A stretch of 64,000 nt of DNA from Symsagittifera roscoffensis (GCF_963678635.1 NW_026970992.1:124001-188000), one strand, 5' to 3'; counted from the stretch's first letter, positions 19,937-30,800 are shown. The notes: a model not told the origin generated them from the sequence alone. Made by a program: numbers and translations.

Positions 19937-20578
19937 CTATGACTCTTTCATATTTGGAGGCAATTTTGAAATAACTTGATTCAAAACGGATGTACTCTTC
20001 AAGTCATACTCATATCCTAACGATTTTAAAACTGCGACAAGACTGGATATACAGGAAGCGAAACTGATAATGCTTTCTGAATTGTACATTTTGAGAGGTG
20101 GAAAATTCGAAAGTTTTTCAAGATGAGCTGCCACAATCGTCTGTGGTTGTCCAAATTTCCTCTCTAGAGTTTTCAAAGCGTCCTTGTAGAATACTCCACA
20201 GTAAGCGAATTCGGCAATTGCATTCTTCGCTTTGCCTGAAACGAGAATTTTGAGATATGTCAGTTTGACATCATCACTTAAAACTTTTGCATCGATTGCA
20301 CTTTTGAACTGACCAAACCAATCAGGCCACTGCAACGGATTCCCGTCGAAAGAAGACAATTTCCATTCAGGCAAGGGACCTTTCTGGCTCAGTGTCAAGA
20401 TTTCAGCTAGATCTTGATTTGTGATTGGTTTACTGCCCGAGGACGTAAATGGGCCATATTGTTTGTTCTCATTTGTATAAGGCGTTATCAGCGGTTTTGA
20501 ATAGATTGCGGCGTCTAAAGTTTTAGGATCACCGACATAAAAAGTTGTTCCTCCGCTAGAGAACGGTTGAACATTCAT
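19937..20578 (-). pseudogene. BEL/Pao Gag core domain (DUF1759-like)
   Basis: 213 aa. It contains 'PEWKLSSFDGNPLQWPDWFG' and 'KLTYLKILVSGKAKNAI', the usual Pao Gag signature, and ends at an in-frame TAG after 'PPNMKES'. The same frame resumes at once toward the zinc fingers, so TAG is probably a nonsense mutation. The ATG overlaps the stop of the upstream ORF as ATGA (20,575-20,578). The family forms the particle core. Confidence 0.85.
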
Positions 20579-21813
20579 GGCTGTGTGACATAATATGAGT
20601 TAGGGGAGAAGGTGACTGTTGGAGGATTGAGAGGACCAACGTTAGTTGGTAAAAGCGGTTGGTACACAAAATTTGCGGAATTACTTGGGAAAAAGGTTTG
20701 TTGAGCAATGGGCATTGAGCTCGTCGGGATATTAGAATGATGAAAACTACTCTGCATCAAAGGGTTGTAGTTGTATAGCTTGGTCGAAGGTAGCTGTTCC
20801 TGTGGCTCATACGTACTGTTTAACTTTGGGTTTGGGAAGCGGACACTTGTATTTGATGTATGAGGGACGTTAACACTTTGTGAGTTTATACACGTGGTTT
20901 CGAAATAATCAGCAAATGGATGTGAGTTATTAATCATCGTCAGATTTCGACTGAAAGGCGGTTCAGTACTTGAAAATGACAAGAACTCGGAAGCTGGTTC
21001 CAGATTGACACTTTGGACTGGCGCCACGGGCTGAACTATTTCCTGAGTTGGGAATTGAGTGTTCACCCAACTTCTTGTCCTGTCTTCCTCCGTTTGGTTC
21101 TCCTGAACGGCCATTGCCAATTTCGATCTGCAACGACGAAGTTCACAAATTTCAGAGGCGTCTTCCAGATATTCAGCCTCTTCGATAATTGCTTCAGCTA
21201 GCTTTTGACGGCTTTCCTCTACAACCACATCAAGATCAAGTTGACCCTTCATCGACTGAATCTGCATCTCTTGCTTTTTCAAACGAAGCTTAGCCTCTAC
21301 TTGGCGTTCAACTTCCTCGCGTCTAATTTTTGCAAGGGCTGCTTCTCTTCGACGCTCACTCGAAGTCATTGATGCAATCTTAGAACGCTGTGAAAGGGGT
21401 TTCTTGGAACGGACGGATTCGCTTGGCGTTGGGGTTCGTGCAGTTGCTACCTGGTCCTCTTGATGTTTAATTTGAAAGTAATTTTTAGCTAGACCTAATA
21501 CATCGTCATGTTTTGCAGTGGCAGATCCTAGGTAAAACTCAAGTTGATTTATTGTTTCAGCAGCCTTGTTGCTGTGCATAGACAAAGATTTAAGCTCATC
21601 ATTTTTCTCTATAATTTTTTGTAAGCAAATGCTAGATTTTTCTATGTACGTTTCAATTTTAGCTGGTCTATCATTCGCACTTATATATTCCGTAATTTTG
21701 GCATGATAATCGAAAAGATTTGTTTCTAACTCTTTCCTGGCAAAATAAATTTTGTTTAGCTTCTGGCCGAGATCAAGCTCCATTTCGAAATATTTGTTTT
21801 TAAATAAGAGCAA
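20575..21813 (-). CDS. BEL/Pao N-terminal Gag ORF, coiled coil
   Basis: 412 aa with no stop. The N-terminal half is helical and charged, with a long coiled coil around residues 140-230 ('RRREAALAKIRREEVERQVE'). The C-terminal 180 residues are Pro/Ser/Asn-rich and low in complexity. Pao Gag proteins usually have a coiled coil before the DUF1759 core. Here the two are separate frames joined by an ATGA overlap, so either this is a one-base frameshift or expression is by stop-restart. Confidence 0.75.
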   Translation of the reverse strand: MLLFKNKYFEMELDLGQKLNKIYFARKELETNLFDYHAKITEYISANDRPAKIETYIEKSSICLQKIIEKNDELKSLSMHSNKAAETINQLEFYLGSATAKHDDVLGLAKNYFQIKHQEDQVATARTPTPSESVRSKKPLSQRSKIASMTSSERRREAALAKIRREEVERQVEAKLRLKKQEMQIQSMKGQLDLDVVVEESRQKLAEAIIEEAEYLEDASEICELRRCRSKLAMAVQENQTEEDRTRSWVNTQFPTQEIVQPVAPVQSVNLEPASEFLSFSSTEPPFSRNLTMINNSHPFADYFETTCINSQSVNVPHTSNTSVRFPNPKLNSTYEPQEQLPSTKLYNYNPLMQSSFHHSNIPTSSMPIAQQTFFPSNSANFVYQPLLPTNVGPLNPPTVTFSPNSYYVTQP

Positions 21814-21988
21814 AAAAAATAGTGTCGGTTGACGGAATCAAACTAGAGTCAATTCAAGTAGCCGCGTCCTATACCGAACGAGAGGATCCTCGCAAGACCC
21901 TTACAATTCTCGTTGCCTACGGAAAAGAAGGACAGCAAACTACAAGATTAAAAATAAAGATAAATTTAACTAATGGAAAAAAAACAAA

Positions 21989-22672
21989 TCAAGATTTATA
22001 ATGCCTAACAAAAGTTAAATATTCTTCAACTGTTGTCATCTGTGAAATCTTTTGCTTATCTGCTTTTCTTTTCCTTGAACTTGGTCGGCGACTTTTAATT
22101 TTATTGATAAGTTCGGACAGATTGGGGAAGTAACGTCGAATGATTCTCAAATTTTTTATTTCTAAAAACGCCGGAGGATGAATTAATTTAAGCTTACGAA
22201 TTAGTTCTTTATTGATAGCTTTTCTTTTTGATATTAAATGTTTGGTCACATTAATTGTTAATATTCCTGTTTCAACCAAACGTCCATAAATATTAGGGGT
22301 ATTTTGACGGTGTACGTAAATAATGGCTGATATTTTGTTTTTAAACTCTTTTAAAATTTTAATCAGACTTTCTGGTGTAAGTGGGTTACCGTTGTTTGAT
22401 CTATGCTTGTTCGATGAATTATTTATAACATCGTGCAAAAATAGGAAGTTTTTCTCTATCATACATTTTGGGGAATTGCTTAAAAGATATTGAACAGTCT
22501 TTTGCCGGTTATTTGCATTCAAATTAAAGCTTAAACCTGGAACTGCTTTAAAAGTGTCGTCGAGGCGTTTTTGTAGAGTTAATGGTAATGTATTTATGGA
22601 GTGATGGAGAGAACTCGCAGCAATGATGAACACCATTGAGAGTGATAAGCGATACGATTGTTTTAATGGCAA
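21989..22672 (-). CDS. Extra ORF upstream of gag in the BEL/Pao element, 227 aa
   Basis: Open frame from ATG 22,672 ('MPLKQSYRLSLSMVFIIAAS') to the stop at 21,989, in the leader 175 nt before the gag ATG. A short hydrophobic stretch lies near residues 9-21. The rest is basic and helical, ending in a nuclear-signal-like cluster ('RRPSSRKRKADKQK') and 'MTTVEEYLTFVRHYKS'. I do not recognise the family. BEL/Pao elements usually start with gag. It keeps a full-length frame although the polyprotein is dead. Confidence 0.6.
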   Translation of the reverse strand: MPLKQSYRLSLSMVFIIAASSLHHSINTLPLTLQKRLDDTFKAVPGLSFNLNANNRQKTVQYLLSNSPKCMIEKNFLFLHDVINNSSNKHRSNNGNPLTPESLIKILKEFKNKISAIIYVHRQNTPNIYGRLVETGILTINVTKHLISKRKAINKELIRKLKLIHPPAFLEIKNLRIIRRYFPNLSELINKIKSRRPSSRKRKADKQKISQMTTVEEYLTFVRHYKS

Positions 22673-23548
22673 TCAATTTAAGGAGTCTGTTGATGTAAAG
22701 TCGTCACATAGAAATGAAAAAAAAAATTTATCACGATAAGAACTTTAAGAACCCTTAGCTGAGGGTTTTGTAAGGTTTTGCTAAGGCTTCGATTCAGTAC
22801 TATTTAAGTTAACGCGTACGGTTTATCGGTTAAAATCAACGACGTTACGGCGAAACGGTAGTAGTAACGGTCGCGGCGGTATGCGGCCGAAAACGGGGCG
22901 AGCCGAGCAAATTTTTTAAAGTTTATCCAACCACTGGAGGAAACCGAGGTAGGGATTCACTAAAAAAAACTTGCTCGACACGATTGACGGTTTATACGTT
23001 TGAACGGGCGAGACGAAAACGATGTTTTCCGATTTTGCTCTTAATTCGGGCAAAAAAAAAAAAATTTTTTTGTCAGTGAAAGTTTTGGGAAAAGTTGGAA
23101 TAACTTTTTTTTTTCGAGAAATTTTTTTTTTTGAAAATTTTTATTTATTTTTTTGCAAAAATTTTTTGGAAAATTTTCTGAATTTTTTTTTCACAAAACT
23201 TTTTGGGTTCGAGATTATCCTGGGGTAATAGGGTACTGGGTATGAACTAGGATTAGGTATCTAGTACGGTCTAAATTGGTTTGCAATTAACAACATCGTA
23301 TGTAATTTTATAGCACTGATAATCAAAAAGTAGTTTTTTTTTGGTTAAAAAACTAGCACAAATTAGATTCTAAAAGTTAGTTGAAAGCACAGGTTCGATC
23401 TTACAAGTTTTTTGCAGGTTGTTCACCTGGCCTGAGTCCAAAAGTACACGAAGATTCCACAGAAAAACCACTTTCCGCCTTGTGTGATGTCGGCCTTCTG
23501 GCTTGTCGGCTTTGTTTTGACTTGTGGTGCTTTCCCCGTTTTTGGCTT
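22673..23548. other. BEL/Pao leader, non-coding part
   Basis: Between the extra ORF and the repeat array. It contains a very A/T-homopolymeric block at about 23,030-23,210. No other motif recognised. Confidence 0.5.
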
Positions 23549-23904
23549 GAGGTCACACGAAATTGTGGAGGGCTCCTTGATTTGGAGAATGAGGTCGCTC
23601 AAAATTGTGCAGGGGTCGTTCCTTGCTTCAATTTGAGGTCGCACAAAATTGTGCAGGGGTCGTTCCTTGCTTCAATTTGAGGTCGCACAAAATTGTGCAG
23701 GGGTCGTTCCTTGCTTCAATTTGAGGTCGCCTAAAATTGTGTTCGAGCTGGGCCTTCTTTCAAAAATTCAAAAATTGAGGTCACACAAAAGTGTGCAGGG
23801 CTCCTTGCTTTGCAGATGGAGGTCTCACAAACTTGTGCAGGGGTCGTTCCTTGATTCAATTCGAGCTCGCATTAAATTGTGTTCGGGTCGGTCCTCAGTT
23901 GTGT
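23549..23904 (-). repeat. Tandem array of about 44-bp units in the BEL/Pao leader
   Basis: Units begin with GAGGTC at 23,549, 23,591, 23,635, 23,679, 23,723, 23,777, 23,819 and (as GAGCTC) 23,863. The strict period is 44 bp in the middle. Most contain a short inverted repeat GCACAAAATTGTGC or a variant. The array sits immediately inside the primer-binding site. Confidence 0.9.
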
Positions 23905-23924
23905 GTTCCCGAGTCGCGGCACCA
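23905..23924 (-). promoter_or_regulatory. BEL/Pao primer-binding site
   Basis: On the element strand TGGTGCCGCGACTCGGGAAC starts 3 nt inside the 5' LTR. The leading TGG complements the CCA end of a tRNA. I could not name the tRNA. Confidence 0.75.
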
Positions 23925-23927
23925 AAA

Positions 23928-24376
23928 TATTCTGGCCTTTTTTATAACTTATAAAAACAGGAAACAGAATCGGTTTAATTCAAGAGAATCAATAAACGGC
24001 GAATTTTAGTAATTTTTTATTGCACGGAATTAGCAACAACATTACACGTATCAAGTTAAAAAGTGGGCTTGTTCATACCCTGATTTGTGTGATTTATAAG
24101 TTTTTTCACAATGAGTTCATACTTAATTCACGCAGTTTAATTAACAGAAACTCAATTGCAAGCAAATTTTGAACCAATTAAAATATTAGCATTTTATGTT
24201 CTGTCAGGTTCGGCTCAAATAGGATTCTCAAATGAAACGACTTAGGTGAGAATCGAACCCACGCCGAACTCCCCGGAACCCACTATGTATACGCTGAGCT
24301 ATATAGCTGATATTGATAAGCAACTATACTGGCTTTATACTATACTTTCATACTTTAATGCTATGTAGCATTAACA
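23928..24376 (-). repeat. BEL/Pao 5' LTR
   Basis: Partner of 15,013-15,461. Carries the same A- and B-box-like sequences (24,291-24,301 and 24,248-24,259). It is followed directly by the GCTGG duplication and resumed SLC6 coding sequence. Confidence 0.95.
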
Positions 24377-25015
24377 GCTGGTCAACTTGGTGCAATACAG
24401 CCGCATCACTCTGGGTGACTACAAGTTCCCACAGTGGGCAGAACTGTTGGGTTGGACAATCATGATCGTAGGGAAGGGCGATTACGTTTTCAATATTATC
24501 TGTAACGAGCCGAGAGTGGGGGGGGGGGGAGGGGTAATCTCTCAGTTCTGTTTGCCAAATTTTTTCAAAGGGTACTCTTGGTACTTTTTAATGACATCAA
24601 TTTTTGACTGACCCAGCCTAAAACCTTTCCAAAGGCGCCTTTGGCAAAATTATCACTAATTTTAAGGAACACGTGCTGCAAAATTTTTGTTTTTTGGATC
24701 AAAGTCTTTTACAAATTGCCCAAAAACGTTTTTTTAATTTGTTTATTTTTTCGTAAATTTTTTTTGGCAAAATGGGTTTTTAGTAATGTTTTTTGGAGGT
24801 CAAAAAATTTATATGATCGACCTAGAGTAAAAACCTCTACAAAAATACACTGAGTTTTCAATTTCATCTTTACAGCAGGCGTAGTCTGAATTCCTACTTC
24901 ATCGAATAATTGTATTGAGCTCTGTTTTTTATGGTTCCAATTTTTTTTCCGCGTAAAATTGCCTATTTGCACCTAAATAAGCCGCCTTTTCTGGAATTAT
25001 TTCGCCATAAGTTAT

Positions 25016-25429
25016 TGAGTTATGTTCGAGGTGTAACTCATAGAGTAATTTCGGATAGGGTACACCGTCTGCTCGTCACGCTATTTTATTTTCGGCCGGA
25101 TAGATTCCTGCAACTTCTTAGTCTAATACCGATCCTAATCTTACTCTTATATCTACTAGTCTCAGGGTGTTTAACTAGTCTTTGCTAGGCTCAATAGATC
25201 TAGAGTATACTGGCTTATTGCGATTGCTAAAGTTCTCTGGGAGAGGTCTCTAATTTCTAAGTTAAATTCAAATCTCTCTGGTGCTGAAATTACAAGTAAT
25301 TTCAGCACTTACAAATAAGTGGATTGTTAGTTAGATGGATCGTGATTGGTTAATATTAAATATTTTATAGAGATAAAATATCCAATGTATAACCAAAGAA
25401 TAAATATAGTTTATATCTGGTTCCATTAT
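25016..25429 (-). repeat. Older copy of the gypsy LTR, truncated by a MITE
   Basis: Starts TGAGTTATGTTCGAGG and follows the LTR at 34,887, 45,160 and 63,655 to near its end, with perhaps 7-10% differences. It keeps the 13-bp inverted repeat (25,281-25,308). The match stops where the MITE begins. It shows an earlier insertion of the same family. Confidence 0.85.
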
Positions 25430-25643
25430 GGCTCTTTTCCAGTCCCCCCTTTCAAATTCAATTTTGAAAAGCTTGATTAACGTTGTCATAATGCAATGAA
25501 ATTTGGCGTGGTGAACACAAATCAACAATTCTGAACAGATTTGTTCTTCATACTTTACAGCGGAACTTCACGCATTTAGCCGTAATAACACGTAAAACAA
25601 AAATAAAACTCGGTATTTTGAAAGGGGGAACTGGAAAAGAGCC
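25430..25643 (+). mobile_element. MITE family 2, copy a
   Basis: Starts 'GGCTCTTTTCCAGTCCCCCC' and ends with the inverse ('GGGGGAACTGGAAAAGAGCC'). Same family as 26,162-26,376 but in the opposite orientation. No matching 8-bp flanks seen, so one flank may be rearranged. Confidence 0.8.
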
Positions 25644-26112
25644 TCAGTTTTTGTTCCTATTGATACGTGATAAAACTGAAGCTCAACTGACATGAAAATT
25701 TCGGCAATGCAGATTTGGATTTCAGTTTCCTGTTCATTCTCTGTAAACGTTACTTTGAAAAACGGGAAACTTCTAACTTTTCGAGAGCGGTTATAACAAA
25801 AAAAAGAAAATCTTGTCGAAAATTTCTCCGGCTCCCATGGTAATGAGTAACCCAACCTGAAGATTACATTGCTTAAAAATGAAGCAAGGCTGAAGATAAA
25901 GGCTCAAAATGAAGGATCATACACGGACCACTAGCGTTGTAATACTCACTTATTATCAGTGGCGTGCGCAGAAATTTTTCTAGGGGGGGTTGTGGGCGGT
26001 TTTCCGAAAATTTTTCAAAAAACAGGCCAAAAAAGGCACTTTGAGGCAGTTTTTGGAATATTTTGACCGAAAATTGCGCTTTTTTCAGTGCGTGCCCGCC
26101 CCTCAAAATTAG

Positions 26113-26522
26113 GGCTATTTTTCCTTTTCCCCCCACCTGCAATTTTTTTAGAGTAATTTTTTGCTCTTTTCCAGTCCCCCCCTTTCAAACTACCGAGTTT
26201 TATGTTTGTTTTACGTGTTATTACGGCTAAATGCGTGATGTTACGCTGTAAAGTATGAATAACAAATCTGTTCACAGTTGTCGATTTGTTCACCACGCCA
26301 AATTTCAATGCATTATGACAATGTTAAAACGATTTTTCAAAATTGAATTTGAAAGGGGGGGAACTGGAAAAGAGCCTAATTTTTTGTTCATGTTTTCAGG
26401 TTGTTTTAAAATTTGGCCATGACAATCATATTTGGTCTTCATACTCAACCTTGTAAAACCACTCGTTAGACCATGAAATTGATGTTTATGTGCAGTGGGG
26501 GAGGGGGGAAGGAAAAAGAGCC
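26113..26522 (-). mobile_element. MITE family 1, copy b, inserted in the hAT-like element
   Basis: Starts GGCTATTTTTCCTTTTCCCC and ends GGAAGGAAAAAGAGCC, flanked on both sides by AAAATTAG (26,105-26,112 and 26,523-26,530), an 8-bp duplication. It is itself split by MITE family 2 at 26,162-26,376. Confidence 0.85.
26162..26376 (-). mobile_element. MITE family 2, copy b, inserted in MITE family 1
   Basis: 215 bp with inverted ends, flanked by TAATTTTT at 26,154-26,161 and 26,377-26,384. The second tandem unit carries the same copy at about 36,436-36,650. Confidence 0.85.
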
Positions 26523-27192
26523 AAAATTAGTTATATTGGCGCCAAAGGCGCCTTTAGAAAAATTTTGAGGTTGTTCGGCGCAAAATGGATATCACAAACT
26601 TATACCAAAGGGAATTGGAAAAATTTGGCAACCGGAATTGGAGGGGGGGGGGAGGTCGCGAAACTCCCCCTCTCTCGGCACGCTACTGCATATTATTCAA
26701 ATTGACGCACTATAATTTGTGTAGTTTTTGGCCTTTAGAATTCCTTCCTATTCCTATCTATGCAATCTACAAAGTGTGCGTCACAGATGGAGACTCTCTG
26801 AGAGACAAAGTTCTCATCAACCTCAGACCCAGCAAGGACTGGGGTCCTTCCGACCCAGAAGACAGAGCCAGAAATAACCAGCTGGTCTGGGAGAAATTGG
26901 GAGAGGAGTATATTACGGACCAGTCGGTGGCACCGACCCAGCAACAATCAGTCGAAAGTGACAACTGGTCGAAAGTGCAAAAGGTAGTATTTAGAAAAAG
27001 CGAAGATTCGTAGAGTGCCACACTTCGTACAAGCGACAACTCGTAACACGGCATTGGCAAATAGCCACCGTAAACGGCACGAGAGAAATAGTGCGTGCGA
27101 ATCAATGTTTATCGCTAAATTTACTGTATCGAATATGTGCCTGATCCAAATTATCACCTGCTGCTAGTTGTCGATTGTTTGAAAAGGTGCAA

Positions 27193-27240
27193 AATGTCGC
27201 TTTCGGCCGAATGTCGCTTTCGGCCAAATGTCGCTTTCGG
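27193..27240 (+). repeat. Short tandem repeat, 16-17 bp by three
   Basis: Three units of AATGTCGCTTTCGGCC in the SLC6 3' flank. The second copy is at about 37,467-37,514. Confidence 0.85.
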
Positions 27241-27495
27241 ATTGTCACCTCGCGGTCGGCCATGAGTTTCTGCTCAAATTTGAATTTCGTTACACTGACT
27301 TTTGATTCTTGATTGAAGACTGTGTGCTTGTTGAATGCCCGGGTTGACCTCCAAAAATGCTATTCATACAACTCCATAAAAAAATTGGTGCAATAGAGGG
27401 GCGGTTCCAAGTGGGGATGTGGGGATATTATTATTATGTCGAGCAAATTGATTTTGCGAGTGCTGCAAGAGCACCATAAAAAACCTCATTTAGAC

Positions 27496-27720
27496 AAAAT
27501 TTTCAGCGTCGCAGGCTAATTTTTGGAAAAACCGGTCAAAAACTCTGTTGTTTTTGGCACTTTTTGGAAAAATTTGGTTAAAAAAATTGCGATTTTTTTT
27601 GGCGCGGGTTTCCCCTTGAAAGTTAGATTATATTGGCGCCAAATGCTCCTTTAGAAAAATTTAAGGGTTATTTGGCTGAAAAATGATGTCATAAAATTAA
27701 ACTAAAAATTATACCAAAGT
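27496..27720 (+). mobile_element. hAT-like family fragment
   Basis: Shares 'GGCACTTTTTGGAAAA', 'TATATTGGCGCCAAA' and 'TTTAGAAAAATTT' with the hAT-like copy at 25,957-26,688. The ends are not clear. Copied at about 37,771-37,995. Confidence 0.6.
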
Positions 27721-27856
27721 AGTTGTTCAATCTTAATTTCTTAAATATTTGCTATAATTGCTGAAATAAATTGCTTTAAATTCGATTTGATGCCAGAATT
27801 TCTACAAATTTAATTTTATCTCAAGAGTATCAAAAATGTGACAAATCTGAAAACTT

Positions 27857-30800
27857 CGACTGCCTATTAAAATTTACGGAGGAGTAAAAACATTAAAAAA
27901 TAATTGTAAAAAAAATGATTTTTGCTGATATTTTTTGTAGAAATCAACTCCCCACACGCCAGTATCAAGTGATAGAATTCGCTCCTAGTAACAAATTAAT
28001 TATGGAAATTAATCTTCCTTCAACCAATTTGGACCAATTTCTAAGACGGATTAAATTTCCGTTTACGCTTCGTTTATAGCGCGAAATATATCGCGCGTTA
28101 ATTGTCCCAAACTGCCCAAAATGGCACTCTTTAAACCCCCATAATTTGAAAAAAAAGGTCATAAATAAAATGTTTTTTAAATTTTAAGCTCAAGACAACA
28201 ATACTTTATGAATGATATTTTGAAAATCCGCCAAAAATAGCTAGCTTAAAAGTCAAAATTTGTCTGAAGTAAAAAAAAAACCACCCGGTGCTCAAATATT
28301 TCGTTAGTTTCGTTAAGAAAATGGGAACAAAAAACACATTTTAAGCTCTGAAAACTTTAATCTTCAGAATTAAAACCACTCCATTTGGATCAAATGCCAA
28401 AAATTTATGTCAGCTAATCAAAATCCATGTGAAAGAACTACTCGTATAATTTGTCAATTTTCAACGTTTTAAAGGACATCTGTTGGCTAATTGATGGCAC
28501 ACTTAGGACTTGAGCGATAACCGCTTCAATTTGCAGCATTCGACACTAATTTAAAGGAGGCAGTAAAAATGTGCCGAAAATCAAAATACTGTTCAACAGT
28601 GCCAAAAAATTATTTTGAATACTAATTTTACTCGTTCCAATTCACTGGCCAATAAATAAATTCAAATCGATGGAAATTGAAAGGTTAAAAATGGCTCTTT
28701 TTTATACCGCTTGTCAAAAAAACAATATTTCCCTAAGTGCAGCGTCATGAGTTTTTCTGAACAAACAATTAACTCAGCAAATTTTCAAATTTCAACCTAT
28801 GATTTGTTCTAAATTAAAACAATATTCATTCAAAATTGCCAAAATTTTGCAAACAGAGCTCAAAATTTCCAAATACTCTCAATTTTCGGTACTGTTGAAA
28901 ACTTTTTCAATTTCGGCACTGTTGTACTTCGGCGCTGTTGAGTACTCCAATTTAAATTAACAAATGCTATAGCAAGCGTTGGTTTCCATAGTATCGCTGC
29001 GACGATTGTGTTTACTGAACTCATGTAGAATTAACGTTTATCTCGTTGAGCAGTGAAATGATAATAGGTTTTTCTTTCATTTTTCTTAAGGTTAAAATAT
29101 AAAATTCTTCAAAAATTGGGATTAATGGCCAAAACGACCAAAAATCGATATCTTTATATCTTAAGCTAAAAGTTAAGACTAAGATTGAGACCATTTATCT
29201 ACGGGGGAAAGGACCAACACAAGAGCTGTACAGCTCATCACGGCAAACTGCTGTTGCGCTCCTGTTTAAGAACTACATGCATTTTTTTTGGGATCGACTC
29301 AGATTGGCTAAATTGAAAGTTTTAACAACACGGTCAACCATTCCAGTCGTAATTTTCAATTAAATATAATTCATGTCACTTGCCCGGACGAGAAAAATTC
29401 AGTAAAATGGCTTCAAGAGAACGAAATCTATAATTTTGGTCATTTTGGTCAATAATATTATCTATTTGAGCCATTTTGTTTGCATTTGATTGGCCCGTTA
29501 ACGACACAGATTCAACATCGTTAATATCAGTTAAATATCTATAGTGCTAATATAAATTATTCTGACAAAACGAACAAAACTTGAAACTTTAAACGAGTTT
29601 TTTTTTTTCAAATTGGTTGAAATTAGGCAAAAAGTAAAGAAAACAAAACTTTTTAAATTTTTTATCAGAACTTTTATGGTGCAATTTGTGCAAAAATTTT
29701 ACTCTAAAAGTGTGTCTTTTTAGCTTTTGTAACTAATCAAGAATTACACTGAAACTACCATGTTAATTGATGAGACATTAATATCAGAAGACGCCTCCAA
29801 TCTAGCCCAACGAAGTTTTCAAAAAATAAAATCTATAAAATTCCTTATAGGAGCATAGATCTTGGGTTGATACCAAAAAGAGTCATTTTTACTATATTAA
29901 AATTAAAATCTTTGCTTACAAAAAAAAATTAATGTTTTGCTCAATTTTTCGAGAATTTTTTGGAGATTTTATTCTTCTTGACTTCTAAAATCTTGGCTTG
30001 GTATAATACTTTTTTGATACAATTTTAATCAATTAACTGGGTAGTTTAGCGTAATTTTTGATTGACTAAAAGAAGCCAAATTGACACATTTTTGGCGTAA
30101 AATTTTGGCCCTGAATTTCGCAAAACAAATTGCATCATAACAACTTTGGTAAAAGTCTGAGCAACCTATGTTCTTTACAATTTTTGTCTAATCTCAGTCC
30201 AAATCGAGAAAAAAGCGTTTTAAGTTCTGTTGTTTTTATTGGATAGTTTAAATCAGCACTGTATAAATACTGATTTTTGGCCTTTTTGTTATTATGACCC
30301 AAAACGAGTTCAATCTGCAGGGGAAAAGTTTTGTAAAATTTTTTATCAATTATTCAAGATTTTATATCAGTTAAGACATCAGGAACATTTCTTAAAAGAT
30401 TTTCCGAAAGTTGGCTTTCAAAAAAATTTTAAGACCATATAAAAATATGATATTAGTTTATTTTTCAAATAATTTACCCTCATAATTATTAACGTACAGA
30501 AAACACAGAAATTTAGATTGTATTATCTAAATAAAAATTTTATCCTTTTAAGAACCTTTGTTAGGTCATCCTAAACTGAATGATGCGTTGAGTATGTCTT
30601 TTTGCTTTACTGGTTAATTCGCTTGTTTTCGAGTTATTGATACATAGTTTTTTGGGTAAAAGATCTATTCCTAGTTAGCTTACATCTACTCATTAGATTG
30701 CCACCCTATTAATTCGTTAGAAGGAATTTGTCATTTTCCCCATTAAAAAAAAACTTATTCATTTTATTAGAAACCTCCAACTTTTGCTCACAGAAAATTG

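Larger units (their letters stand above)
15013..24376 (-). mobile_element. BEL/Pao LTR retrotransposon, 9,364 bp, inactivated
   Basis: Two 449-bp LTRs (about seven differences by eye, near 98.4% identity) bound a minus-strand element with PBS, repeated leader, an extra ORF, gag, zinc-finger/protease, RT-RNase H and integrase in Pao order. The 5-bp duplication GCTGG shows a clean insertion. Gag, protease, RT and integrase are split by nonsense codons at 19,937, 19,010 and 16,885, a frameshift near 18,230 and another near 15,600. The LTRs suggest a fairly recent insertion, yet the coding region is already dead. Confidence 0.95.
25957..26688 (+). mobile_element. Non-autonomous hAT-like element hosting two nested MITEs
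   Basis: The left end CAGTGGCGTGCGCAG and right end GGCACGCTACTG are imperfect inverted repeats of hAT type. Flanks CTTATTAT (25,949-25,956) and CATATTAT (26,689-26,696) agree at 7 of 8 positions, a probable 8-bp duplication. Its own sequence is 25,957-26,112 plus 26,531-26,688. There is no transposase frame. Confidence 0.8.
24468..26738. other. SLC6 last intron with nested insertions
   Basis: Donor GT at 24,468. It holds a G-rich tract (about 24,518-24,534), an old gypsy LTR copy (25,016-25,429), a MITE (25,430-25,643) and a three-level hAT/MITE nest (25,957-26,688). The acceptor GCCTTTAG ends at 26,738. Segment 25,644-25,956 holds nothing I recognise. Confidence 0.7.
11574..27013 (+). pseudogene. 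SLC6 (snf-type) sodium:neurotransmitter symporter, 3' exons, interrupted
   Basis: Four exons are readable. Exon a (11,574-11,769, donor GTAAGT) has 'FFLMTVNIGLDTVFVDVET', the TM8 region, with an in-frame TAA at 11,668. Exon b (about 12,286-12,446) has 'GIYWFSLLDWYTAWYPLF' (TM10) and 'SMTGKPVGMFWK'. Exon c starts at 14,964 after CTTCAG, is interrupted at 15,012 by a BEL/Pao element, and resumes from 24,382 to 24,467 ('ITLGDYKFPQWAELLGW', TM11-12 loop). Exon d (26,739-27,013) has 'IPIYAIYKVCVTDGDS' (TM12) and 'LINLRPSKDWGPSDPEDRAR', ending TAG. TM1-7 exons are absent; they may lie upstream of the Polinton remnant. The premature stop and insertion make it a pseudogene. The exact snf member is unknown. 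Confidence 0.85.

Noticed and set aside
23549..23904. CRISPR-like array
   Set aside because: Units are adjacent with no unique spacers, sit in a eukaryotic retroelement leader and vary in length; this is a tandem repeat.
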